Source: Mucilaginibacter rigui
Lineage (GTDB): Bacteria > Bacteroidota > Bacteroidia > Sphingobacteriales > Sphingobacteriaceae
Direction: 5' to 3'
DNA: 64,000 nt
Assembly (NCBI RefSeq): GCF_014773275.1
Contig: NZ_JACWMW010000004.1
Coordinates: forward strand, 124,001 to 188,000
Part shown: positions 8,579 to 17,019 of the stretch, piece after piece
How the letters are laid out: every line of letters starts with the position of its first letter
Numbering within the stretch: position 1 is the stretch's first letter
Made by a program: the position numbers and the translations under genes
The notes under the pieces: model-generated
The model's database searches: none
Seen by the model: the letters and a program-made list of their open reading frames with translations, nothing else
Told to the model about the DNA's origin: nothing

Positions 8579-10354
8579 TTGAAAAGTTCAAACTACGATA
8601 AGTTTCCGGTTATAAAGGCCCAGTTAAATGAATGTATAACCGGCTGGGATACCATTGCGCAGGAGATATTAGCGGCGGCTTCAACAGTGCAGGGCAAACC
8701 TGTTATTGCAATTGAATGCTATCCTGGTGTAAACACCAGTGAGATACGAAACGGGTTGTTAGATACTATAAAGCAAGCCCATATTATAGATACCGCCACC
8801 GCATTTAAGAGCGAGGAGGAAATTAACAAAATGGTATATCCTTATGTAACCGACGACCCCGTTTTTGGTTACATAACCCCACTGGCGCTAAAAGATTTTT
8901 TTGATGCTGAAAAGGTGGCGCGGTTAATTAGCGCTATTGAGAGTTCTCCTAATAATCTTGTATTGGTAATAGGAGCAGGCGCGTCACTTATTGCTGAACA
9001 GCCGGCATTGTTAATTTATGCTGATATGCCACGCTGGGAAATTCAGCTGCGTTTCAGGAAGCAGGCGGTACCAAATTTAGGTGTTAGTAATAATAGCGCC
9101 AGTTTTTCTTATTTATACAAACGGGCGTTTTTTGTTGATTGGCGCGTATGCGACCGGCAAAAAAAGGCTTTAAAAAATAAGATTGATTTTTGGTTAGACA
9201 CAACTAAGGCAGATGAACCCAAATTGGCTACTGCAGCAGCTATTAACCAGGCATTGGCAAGCGCAGTTCAACAGCCATTCCGTGTGGTTCCTTTCTTTGA
9301 CCCGGGGCCGTGGGGAGGCCAGTGGTTAAAAGAAGAGTTTGACCTGGACCGCTCCGAAAAGAATTTTGCATGGGGTTTTGATTGTGTACCCGAGGAAAAT
9401 AGCTTGCTGATACAGTTTAAAAATGATGTATTTGAACTGCCGTCTATAAACCTTGTATTTGATCATCCGCAGGAATTACTGGGCGAAAAAGTTTACCGGG
9501 CATTTGGCGATGAATTCCCAATAAGGTTCGATTTTTTGGATACCATGCAGGGAGGTAACCTGAGTTTACAGGTGCATCCGTTAATGGAATATATCCGCGA
9601 AAAATTTGGGATGGGGTATACGCAGGACGAAAGCTATTATTTTTTAGAGGCTGCGGACGACGCCTTTGTTTACCTCGGTTTGAAAGAAAATATTGTTCCG
9701 GAAAAAATGATAGCCGGGCTGGAAAGCGCCCAGGCTGGAAATGGCCCGTTTGAAGCGGAACAATATGTTGAAAAATGGCCTATTAAAAAACACGACCATA
9801 TATTGATCCCGGCGGGCACGGTACATTGCTCCGGCGCTAACAGCGTTGTACTCGAGATCAGCGCTACGCCATATATTTTTACTTTTAAGCTTTGGGATTG
9901 GGGCCGTATGGGGCTTGATGGTAAGCCAAGGCCAATATCAATAGCGCATGGTAAAAACGTGATCCAATGGCAAAGAACAACCGAATGGACCAAGGAGAAC
10001 CTGGTTAATAAATTTGAACCTATTACTGAAGGTGATGGCTGGCGAGAGGAACGTACCGGTTTAAGCACCACCTCGTTTATTGAAACCCGCAGGCACTGGT
10101 TTACAAAAACAGTACAGCATAATACCCATGGCGTAGTAAACGTGTTGAACTTAATTGAAGGACGGGAAGCGATCGTAGAAAGCCCGTTAAACGCGTTTGA
10201 ACCATTTATAATTCATTATGCCGAAACTTTTATAGTGCCCGCCGCGGTTGGCGCTTATACTATTACGCCGCATGGCGAATCGTCAGGTAAGCAATGTGCT
10301 ACCATTAAAGCATCTGTACGGACCAATAACCTTAAAAATTACCGCATAAATTAA
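8579..10354 (+). CDS. Class I mannose-6-phosphate isomerase with N-terminal kinase-like domain
   Basis: Of 591 residues, the part from about 205 on is a type I phosphomannose isomerase (mannose-6-P to fructose-6-P, cytoplasmic). It has LSLQVHPLMEYIREKFG and DESYYFLE for the zinc-binding Gln, His and Glu, and HDHILIPAGTVHCSGAN for the last zinc His. Residues 1-205 resemble a P-loop kinase fold (VIAIECYPGVNTSE where a Walker A would be, then VLVIGAGASLIAEQPALLIY). The GK(S/T) is missing, so nucleotide binding is doubtful. The start is TTG at 8579; the only other in-frame options back to the stop at 8561 are non-standard. It is 35 bp after susD and 1 bp before the sugar porter, so clearly in the operon. 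Confidence 0.88.
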   Translation: MKSSNYDKFPVIKAQLNECITGWDTIAQEILAAASTVQGKPVIAIECYPGVNTSEIRNGLLDTIKQAHIIDTATAFKSEEEINKMVYPYVTDDPVFGYITPLALKDFFDAEKVARLISAIESSPNNLVLVIGAGASLIAEQPALLIYADMPRWEIQLRFRKQAVPNLGVSNNSASFSYLYKRAFFVDWRVCDRQKKALKNKIDFWLDTTKADEPKLATAAAINQALASAVQQPFRVVPFFDPGPWGGQWLKEEFDLDRSEKNFAWGFDCVPEENSLLIQFKNDVFELPSINLVFDHPQELLGEKVYRAFGDEFPIRFDFLDTMQGGNLSLQVHPLMEYIREKFGMGYTQDESYYFLEAADDAFVYLGLKENIVPEKMIAGLESAQAGNGPFEAEQYVEKWPIKKHDHILIPAGTVHCSGANSVVLEISATPYIFTFKLWDWGRMGLDGKPRPISIAHGKNVIQWQRTTEWTKENLVNKFEPITEGDGWREERTGLSTTSFIETRRHWFTKTVQHNTHGVVNVLNLIEGREAIVESPLNAFEPFIIHYAETFIVPAAVGAYTITPHGESSGKQCATIKASVRTNNLKNYRIN

Positions 10355-10355
10355 T

Positions 10356-11717
10356 ATGGAAAATAACCTTTCAAAGTGGTTTGTTTACAGAATAACCCTG
10401 GTTGCAGCCATAGGTGGTTTACTTTTTGGTTATGACACCGCTGTTATTGCCGGCGCGATAGGTTTCTTACAGACCAAGTTTCAGCTTTCACCGGTTATGA
10501 TGGGCTGGATAGCCTCCTGCGCTTTAATTGGCTGTATTGTAGGGGCTATGTTTGCCGGCTCGCTAAGCGATTGGGCGGGGCGAAAAAAAATACTGATCCT
10601 TTCCGCTATCCTTTTTGCCGTTTCCTCATTAGGTATAACACTTTTTGACAGTATTAATGCATTTGTTTTTTTCAGGATAATCGGTGGCTTAGGCATCGGG
10701 ATAGCATCGATGCTGGCCCCTATGTATATTGCAGAAATTGCGCCTGCTGATATCCGCGGCAAACTGGTATCTATTAATCAACTTGGTATTGTTACAGGTA
10801 TTTTACTTATCTATTTTGTTAATGCGGCCATCGCCGGTTTATATGACGAAGCCTGGAATATAGCTGTAGGTTGGCGCTGGATGTTTGGCTCGGGTTTGTT
10901 ACCATCAGGTATATTTCTTGTACTGCTCATCTTCGTTCCTGAAAGTCCGCGCTGGTTATCTGAACATGGCAAAACAGATGAATCATTAGCCATACTAACC
11001 CGCATAAACGGACAGCAAAAAGCAATTATTGAGCAGGAAAGTATTGATAGGTCTATCCTGTTGGAAGAATCAGGCGCTATAACTGAGCTTTTTAAACCCG
11101 GCCTAAGGAAGGCCCTGGTTATTGGTGTAGTATTAGCCATATTTTCACAAGTAACGGGCATTAACGCTATCATGTATTATGCCCCCGAAATATTCAAATC
11201 TACCGGCGACGGATCTAATTCAGCCCTTTTACAAACTATACTGGTAGGCCTTGTAAACCTGGTTTTTACTTTCGTAGCTATCAAGTATGTAGATCGTTCC
11301 GGCCGGAAATCCCTATTGTTGGCGGGGGCGGCGGGCATGTCTGTTTGTTTAGCGCTTACCGGTGCGGCTTTCTATTTCAATATGGTGCAGGGCTGGCTTG
11401 TTTTGATCACCATACTGGCCTACATCGCGTTTTTTGCCGTATCGCTTGGGCCATTAACATTTGTGATAATTGCAGAGATCTTCCCAAACAGATTGCGTGG
11501 AATAGCTATGTCGATATGTATATTCTTTTTGTGGGCGGCAGTTTACCTGGTGTCGCAAACATTCCCGGTTCTATTACAATCAATTGGCAACGCTTATACC
11601 TTTTGGATATTTATGCTCATGTCCATTATAGCTTTCCTGTTTGTATGGAAAGTAGTGCCCGAAACTAAAGGGAAAAGCCTGGAAGAAATTGAACAAATGT
11701 GGAGCACAAATAAATAA
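10356..11717 (+). CDS. Sugar porter family MFS transporter
   Basis: The 453-residue protein has twelve hydrophobic segments and sugar-porter signatures: GGLLFGYDTAVIAGA in TM1, GSLSDWAGRKK in loop 2-3, RIIGGLGIGIASMLAPMYIA in TM4, PESPRWL after TM6, QVTGINAIMYYAPEIF in TM7 and VPETKGKSLEEIE at the C-terminus. It resembles XylE/GLUT-type monosaccharide-proton symporters. Placed directly after the mannose-6-phosphate isomerase, it would take a released monosaccharide across the inner membrane. Uptake by this route gives free sugar, so a kinase is needed; no conventional one is present in the island. Confidence 0.93.
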   Translation: MENNLSKWFVYRITLVAAIGGLLFGYDTAVIAGAIGFLQTKFQLSPVMMGWIASCALIGCIVGAMFAGSLSDWAGRKKILILSAILFAVSSLGITLFDSINAFVFFRIIGGLGIGIASMLAPMYIAEIAPADIRGKLVSINQLGIVTGILLIYFVNAAIAGLYDEAWNIAVGWRWMFGSGLLPSGIFLVLLIFVPESPRWLSEHGKTDESLAILTRINGQQKAIIEQESIDRSILLEESGAITELFKPGLRKALVIGVVLAIFSQVTGINAIMYYAPEIFKSTGDGSNSALLQTILVGLVNLVFTFVAIKYVDRSGRKSLLLAGAAGMSVCLALTGAAFYFNMVQGWLVLITILAYIAFFAVSLGPLTFVIIAEIFPNRLRGIAMSICIFFLWAAVYLVSQTFPVLLQSIGNAYTFWIFMLMSIIAFLFVWKVVPETKGKSLEEIEQMWSTNK

Positions 11718-11738
11718 CAGATTAAATAAACCTGAAAT

Positions 11739-12536
11739 ATGAAAAATTCTTTATTCAAACTGATCGGCATATGTTTGCTGGTAATAATTGCTTTTAACGC
11801 TTGCAAGAAAGATAAGCAGGACCTTAATAAACCTGTTGTAGCATTGTCAACCGACTCTTTTACCGGTAAATCCGGACAGTCTGCCACAATAAGGGTAACC
11901 GTTTCATCTCCTGTGGGGATTAAGTCACTGGTCATTACCAAGGGTGTAAACCTACAGCAGGATATCGCATTTGGTGAAAACGGAACTTTAAACATTGCGC
12001 CTGAAACCGCCGGGCAAAAAAGCTGGGATTATACCTTCACCTATCAGCTAAAACCCGAAGAGGTAGATAAACTGGTGGGGTTTAATTTTAAGGTGGTTGA
12101 CGTAAATGGTGCAGAAGCGGAGAAAGACCTGACCGTGAATACAACAGTGTCGGCAGCGCAGATTTTGGCAACCTATAAATGGAACCTAAAAGCTAAATTC
12201 GATGAAACCCTTAATGTAGCAGATTTTAAAGATTGTGAGAAAGACGACTTTTACACCTTTAATGCCGACGGTACGATGCAATATGGATATGGCACAAGCG
12301 CATGCGATTTTGATGGCTTTAATGCCTACACCGGCTGGACTTTAAGCGATGACGAAAAAACACTAACTATTACTTATGCATCGATCTTCGACCCTGCAAA
12401 AATAACGGTAGATAAATATAATGTTCGCGCACTTAGTAAAGACAGGTTAATATTAGATATAGCTTATGACTTGACTGTCTTTGGCCTAAGCGATCATGAA
12501 GTTTATGTATTTACTTACGATGCCAGCAATAAATAA
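11739..12536 (+). CDS. Lipoprotein with Ig-like and lipocalin-like domains (SusE-position)
   Basis: The 265-residue protein has a lipoprotein signal (IIAFNACKKD, Cys21). Residues 30-135 look like an Ig-type beta-sandwich as found at the N-terminus of SusE/SusF proteins (SGQSATIRVTVSSPVGIKSL). Residues 145-262 look lipocalin-like (ATYKWNLKAKFDE, FYTFNADGTMQYGYG, LSDDEKTLTITY). It may be a surface glycan-binding protein of the locus. No named family was recognised, so the role rests on position and fold impression. Confidence 0.7.
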   Translation: MKNSLFKLIGICLLVIIAFNACKKDKQDLNKPVVALSTDSFTGKSGQSATIRVTVSSPVGIKSLVITKGVNLQQDIAFGENGTLNIAPETAGQKSWDYTFTYQLKPEEVDKLVGFNFKVVDVNGAEAEKDLTVNTTVSAAQILATYKWNLKAKFDETLNVADFKDCEKDDFYTFNADGTMQYGYGTSACDFDGFNAYTGWTLSDDEKTLTITYASIFDPAKITVDKYNVRALSKDRLILDIAYDLTVFGLSDHEVYVFTYDASNK

Positions 12537-12538
12537 TC

Positions 12539-13759
12539 ATGAATAAAACACGAATGTTAAAAAATATATGCTTCGCTGCAGCCCTGTGCGGTAGCTTAAG
12601 CCTTGCGTTCACAACGGCATCGCATAATAAGATAAACCCACTAAAGAATGCAGCTGCTGATACCTTGAAGTTTAGCGTAAGCGAAGCGCCGGAGTGGTCT
12701 GCGCTTTTTAAAAGGAGCAGCGGCTGGTTTGGCGGCGATGGGATTTTTGCTATACCGCTAAACGGCGTTGATAAGCCTGGTAACGCACCGGTAAAAACAA
12801 TGATTGTTTTTAGTGATACCATGCTTGGCGAAATAACAGATGGCACACTGCAGCCCGGTTTTAAAATGATCCACAACTCTGTTGCTTATTTAAATAACCG
12901 TGAACCGATTGAAAAAAACCTTTCTTTTCATTGGAAGAAAACCAAAGACGGTAAGCCGTTATCTATTTTTAAACCTAAAACCAAAAACACTAAACCCGGC
13001 GATTATTTCTGGCTAGGCGATGCCTTTGTAAATAAGGACCTGAACAACGCCACTTATATATTTGCCTATCGCATTAAAAACATTAGTGAGGCTGCGTTTG
13101 GCTTCGCGGAGGTTGGTAATGTGTTGATCAAAGTGCCAGCTGGCAGTAAACCTCCTTTTACCAATCAGCAGCAAATGGATACGCCATTCTTTATCCCTGC
13201 TAAAGATGGGAAGGACGAAGTAACCTTTGGGGGTAGCATATTTGTAAACACTGCCAATGCTGGGGCTAAAAAACCTGATGGGTATGTGTATGTATATGGT
13301 ATTAAGGGTAAAGATAAACAAGTTGTTGTGGCACGTGTTCAACCAAAATTGTTTGAACAGTTCGGCGCCTGGCGCTTTTGGGATGGCAACCAGTGGAATA
13401 AAGACATCAATAAGGTAGCAGGAATTGCCGATCAGGCCTCTAACGAATTAAGCGTAAGCGAACTTCCCGACGGAAGGTACGTAATGGTTTTTATGGGGGG
13501 GGTAATGACAAACAAAGTTGGCCTGCGCGTTGGTACAACTCCGGTTGGCCCGTTCGGTTCTGTTATAAACGTTTGGGATGCCAAAGATGCTATCGAAGGA
13601 AAAAATTTCTTTACCTATAATGCCAAGGCGCATCCGGCCCTATCTAAACCGGGAGAGTTGCTGATCAGCTATAATGTAAACTCCTTTGATTTTTGGAATG
13701 ACGTTAAAAAGTTCCCAAATCTGTACCGTCCAAGATTTATTAAATTAAAATTAAACTAA
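12539..13759 (+). CDS. DUF5005/DUF4185-like beta-propeller protein, possible glycoside hydrolase
   Basis: This is a 406-residue exported protein (signal peptide about 1-27) with repeated propeller-type strands: SGWFGGDGIFAIPLNG, TMIVFSDTMLGE, GDYFWLGDAFV, GYVYVYGIKGKDKQVVVARV and LPDGRYVMVFMGG. This resembles DUF5005/DUF4185 proteins, five-bladed propellers often found in glycan loci; part of DUF4185 is known as an endo-D-arabinanase family. It starts 2 bp after the preceding lipoprotein and is followed by GH92. A role in cleaving or binding the same glycan is likely, but the activity cannot be named from sequence alone. Confidence 0.62.
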   Translation: MNKTRMLKNICFAAALCGSLSLAFTTASHNKINPLKNAAADTLKFSVSEAPEWSALFKRSSGWFGGDGIFAIPLNGVDKPGNAPVKTMIVFSDTMLGEITDGTLQPGFKMIHNSVAYLNNREPIEKNLSFHWKKTKDGKPLSIFKPKTKNTKPGDYFWLGDAFVNKDLNNATYIFAYRIKNISEAAFGFAEVGNVLIKVPAGSKPPFTNQQQMDTPFFIPAKDGKDEVTFGGSIFVNTANAGAKKPDGYVYVYGIKGKDKQVVVARVQPKLFEQFGAWRFWDGNQWNKDINKVAGIADQASNELSVSELPDGRYVMVFMGGVMTNKVGLRVGTTPVGPFGSVINVWDAKDAIEGKNFFTYNAKAHPALSKPGELLISYNVNSFDFWNDVKKFPNLYRPRFIKLKLN

Positions 13760-13791
13760 CCGGTAAGCCAAACACTATATAACAAGTCACT

Positions 13792-16494
13792 ATGCGTATC
13801 AAATCTTTTCTGATCTCTGTATCTTTAATGCTTGCCTGCTATAATTTAATGGCCGAATCTGACAATATAGCTCCGCAGGCAAAGGTTACTGCTTCCTCAT
13901 CACTTAACGTGGAATTTAAGCCCGCTAATGTTACGGATGGGGTTATTGGCGTAAATGGGAAAGGGGAATGGGCTTGCGAGGGGGTAACTACCGATTGGGG
14001 ATATGTAAAGTTCCCCTGGCTACAGCTGGATTGGGATAATACTATGCAAATAAACCGTATAGTACTTTATGATCGCCCCTCAGAAAAAGAGCACACCGCC
14101 AGCGGTAAATTATTGTTTAGTGATGGCTCAGTAATTTGGGTGAACGCTATACCAGATAATGGTACGGCTAAAACTGTAAAGTTCAAAACAAAGAATATTA
14201 AATGGGTACGCTTTATTACAACGGATGGAGACGGCAAGGACATTGGTTTTTCTGAAATTGAAGTATTTGCTGCGCCCGGGCAATATAAAGATTATGTTTC
14301 ATGGGTAGACCCTTATATAGAAACCAACAGGGGGCGCTATTTCTTTTTTATTACGGGTGCACGGCCTTTTGGTATGATGACCGCCGCACCGCATACCCGT
14401 AACAAGAACCAATGGGGCGGAGGGTACAATTATAATGAAAACCAAATTCTTGGGTTTGGGCAAATACATGACTGGATGCTCTCCGGCATCGAAATTATGC
14501 CAACTCCCGCCAGTATTGACCCGGTTAAGGGTGAGCAGGGCTGGCGTTCAGAGTATAGTCATGAAGATGAGATCGTAAAACCCGGTTTTCAACGATTGTT
14601 TTTGAGGGATCACCAAACCTGGGTGGAATTAACTTCAACAGATAGGGCAAGCTTTTATCGTTTTACTTATACCAAAGCGATGGATGCCCAGGTGATCACT
14701 AATCTGGGAGGATACCTGGCTAACAGCACGATGGCTGATGCGGATATTGTTAAAACCAGCAATACATCCTACCAGGGGTCATTTAGCTCCACAAAACGTT
14801 ATTGGGGAGGGCCAAAGGATGTTAAAATATTTTTTGTAATTGAATTTGATAAACCCTTTAAAAAGCTAACCGGCTGGAAAGGAAAACAACATTTTGATAA
14901 TGTAAACCGACTGAAAGGCGATAGCGCAGGTTTAGCCCCGCAATATGAAGTGTCAGCAGGTGAGCAGCTGCAAATGAAGATCGCATTCTCTTACACCAGT
15001 GTTGAAAATGCCCGTAATAATTTACAGTCAGAGTGCTCCGGCTGGGACTTTAACAAAGTCAAAGAGGAGTCAAGGCAGGTATGGAACAATTGGCTTGGAA
15101 AAATTGACGTAAAAGGCGGTACTGTTGATCAGAAAGTAAAATTTTATACCGATCTGTGGCATGTTTTGCTGGGCAGGCATAAAATAAATGACGTATCGGG
15201 CGATTACCCCGACCGCACTACCGGCACACGCGATGGTAATTTTACTGATGCTATATTTAAAATAAAAACATTACCAAAAAATCCCGACGGAACAGTAAAA
15301 TACAATATGTACAATTCAGATGCATGGTGGCTGTCACAGTGGAACCTGAACGTGTTGTGGGGGCTTGCCTGGCCAATGGTACAGGATGATATGTCATCAT
15401 CGATGATACAATACGCCGATAATGGCGGTTTATTGCCCCGGGGACCAAGCGGTGGTGGTTACTCTTACATCATGACCAGCTGTCCGGCAACTAATCTGAT
15501 AGTTAGTACCTACATGAAGGGACTTTTAAAATCAACAGATCCCGGTCACGCATTCGATGTGATACGACGTAACCATTTACCCGGTGGCATGCTGGGAAGC
15601 AGCAATGATATTAATTTTTATACCGATAAAGGTTACTGGCCGGATAATGCGGGCATAACTATTGAAGCCGGTTTCCAGGACTATGCGATAGCGCAAATGG
15701 CAAGTAAGTTGAATCGTAGGGATGACTATAATTTCTTTATTAAACGCTCTGCAGGCTGGCGGAATTTATATGATCCGGTGCAAAAACTGCTTTTTCCCAA
15801 AGATAGAGAAGGCAAATTTATCCATAAAGATCCTTTGAACGGATCCGGATGGGTAGAATCAAATGCCTGGCAGGCTACATGGGGGATCTCTTATGATATA
15901 CCGGGGTTAGCGAAGTTAATGGGTGGGAATAACGTGTTGTGCGAAAAACTTAATTACGCGTTTGAGAAAGCGCAGGTAAGTGACTTCGTTTATGATTATT
16001 CTCATGGGTATATTAGTTACGCTAACCAGCCGGGCTGTTCAGATGCACACGTCTTTAACTACGCCGGTAAACCTTGGTTAACACAATACTGGGTACGCAA
16101 AGTAAAAGAACAAGCTTACGGAGGTATAACGCCCGACCAAGGGTACGGCGGCAGTGATGAAGACCAGGGCCAGATGGGCGGGATAAGCGCACTAATGGCC
16201 ATTGGTTTGTTCAACATCCAGGGAAATGTTTCGCAGGTGCCTGTTTATGATATTACCAGTCCTATATTTGATGAGATAACCATTAAGCTCGACCCGGTTT
16301 TTTATAGCGGTAAGGTATTTAAAATCAAGACATATAATAACTCCGCTAAAAACTGCTATATCCAAAAAGCAACGCTAAATGGAAAGACCCTAAATAAATT
16401 TTGGTTTAAGCATGCCGATTTTGCAAAAGGTGGTGAACTATCATTATGGCTTGGCCCCATTCCAAATAAGCAGTGGGGGGTAAGTCATTTATAA
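13792..16494 (+). CDS. GH92 alpha-mannosidase with N-terminal F5/8 type C domain
   Basis: The 900-residue protein has a signal peptide (1-21), then an F5/8C carbohydrate-binding domain (about 25-165, NIAPQAKVTASSS to GFSEIEVFAAPG). The GH92 region starts at YVSWVDPYIETNRGRYFF and includes ARPFGMMTAAPHTR, SDAWWLSQWNLNVLWGLAWP, the pair WVESNAWQATW and the catalytic loop GGSDEDQGQMGGISAL. GH92 enzymes are calcium-dependent inverting exo-alpha-mannosidases. The catalytic loop differs from the usual GNDDxGxMSAWY form, so linkage specificity or substrate may be unusual. It is the last gene of the island operon. Confidence 0.9.
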   Translation: MRIKSFLISVSLMLACYNLMAESDNIAPQAKVTASSSLNVEFKPANVTDGVIGVNGKGEWACEGVTTDWGYVKFPWLQLDWDNTMQINRIVLYDRPSEKEHTASGKLLFSDGSVIWVNAIPDNGTAKTVKFKTKNIKWVRFITTDGDGKDIGFSEIEVFAAPGQYKDYVSWVDPYIETNRGRYFFFITGARPFGMMTAAPHTRNKNQWGGGYNYNENQILGFGQIHDWMLSGIEIMPTPASIDPVKGEQGWRSEYSHEDEIVKPGFQRLFLRDHQTWVELTSTDRASFYRFTYTKAMDAQVITNLGGYLANSTMADADIVKTSNTSYQGSFSSTKRYWGGPKDVKIFFVIEFDKPFKKLTGWKGKQHFDNVNRLKGDSAGLAPQYEVSAGEQLQMKIAFSYTSVENARNNLQSECSGWDFNKVKEESRQVWNNWLGKIDVKGGTVDQKVKFYTDLWHVLLGRHKINDVSGDYPDRTTGTRDGNFTDAIFKIKTLPKNPDGTVKYNMYNSDAWWLSQWNLNVLWGLAWPMVQDDMSSSMIQYADNGGLLPRGPSGGGYSYIMTSCPATNLIVSTYMKGLLKSTDPGHAFDVIRRNHLPGGMLGSSNDINFYTDKGYWPDNAGITIEAGFQDYAIAQMASKLNRRDDYNFFIKRSAGWRNLYDPVQKLLFPKDREGKFIHKDPLNGSGWVESNAWQATWGISYDIPGLAKLMGGNNVLCEKLNYAFEKAQVSDFVYDYSHGYISYANQPGCSDAHVFNYAGKPWLTQYWVRKVKEQAYGGITPDQGYGGSDEDQGQMGGISALMAIGLFNIQGNVSQVPVYDITSPIFDEITIKLDPVFYSGKVFKIKTYNNSAKNCYIQKATLNGKTLNKFWFKHADFAKGGELSLWLGPIPNKQWGVSHL

Positions 16495-16688
16495 AGAGAC
16501 CCTGCAATAAGGGCTTGTTTGCTCATGCTTGTCGAACACTGGTGTAACGAGGTAGGCCCCATAAAATACTATTGGGGGTATTTAAAAATAATCTTTAAGC
16601 TTCACTAATTTAATTAAATAAGTGATTACTATGTTTTAGATGGAAAGTGTTTTATTTATGGAAACACTTAGCTATCCTTGAATGATTT

Positions 16689-16716
16689 AAGGTTACAGTA
16701 CCAATACCGTAACCTT
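16689..16716 (+). terminator. Hairpin downstream of the GH92 operon
   Basis: AAGGTTAC and GTAACCTT form a perfect 8-bp stem with extra inner pairs, followed by a T-rich stretch. It lies about 195 bp past the GH92 stop. The stretch 16495-16688 shows no gene. Confidence 0.45.
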
Positions 16717-16748
16717 GGTTGATTTTGAAAGTACATATAATTTATTTT

Positions 16749-16767
16749 CTATCATTCACAATGATAG
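16749..16767. repeat. Inverted repeat abutting the right island end
   Basis: CTATCATT and AATGATAG are perfect inverted arms around CAC. They end 8 bp before the 13-bp end repeat and replace the part of the tRNA that would pair there. This may be a recombinase-binding site or just a hairpin. Confidence 0.4.
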
Positions 16768-16775
16768 GTTCGGGG

Positions 16776-16788
16776 CAGTAACTCCCAC
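16776..16788 (+). repeat. attR-like copy of the tRNA-Val 3' end
   Basis: CAGTAACTCCCAC is identical to the 3' end of tRNA-Val at 1692-1704, and GGTTCG upstream of it also matches the T loop. No tRNA body precedes it. This is the expected signature of the far end of an element inserted in the tRNA. Confidence 0.7.
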
Positions 16789-16838
16789 TTAAAAGTCAAG
16801 CGATTGTGATATCAAAGTCATAAGCGCTTTTTCGTTTG

Positions 16839-16858
16839 CACAAGATTTGCACAAAGTG
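16839..16858 (+). repeat. Short direct repeat TTTGCACAAG/TTTGCACAAA
   Basis: Two TTTGCACAA units lie next to each other about 55 bp outside the attR copy. Such repeats occur beside integrase attachment cores, so they could be arm-type sites left by another element. Confidence 0.3.
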
Positions 16859-16984
16859 AATAAAATACTTGTAGCATTGGATATATCTTCAAAAGATTTT
16901 TTCAAACCTTTTAATATACAGATGCTTTTTTATTAGAATTACTGCCAACAATCTTATCGCTTAACCGTTATTATTTGAACAAAC

Positions 16985-17019
16985 AAAGGCCTTGCCATCG
17001 CGATGATGACAGGGCTTTT
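16985..17019 (-). terminator. Terminator-like hairpin after the O-antigen-ligase-like gene
   Basis: An imperfect stem (AAAGCCCTG against CAAGGCCTTT, inner CATCGCGATG) lies at the 3' end of the minus-strand gene and is followed by T-rich sequence on that strand. Confidence 0.45.
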
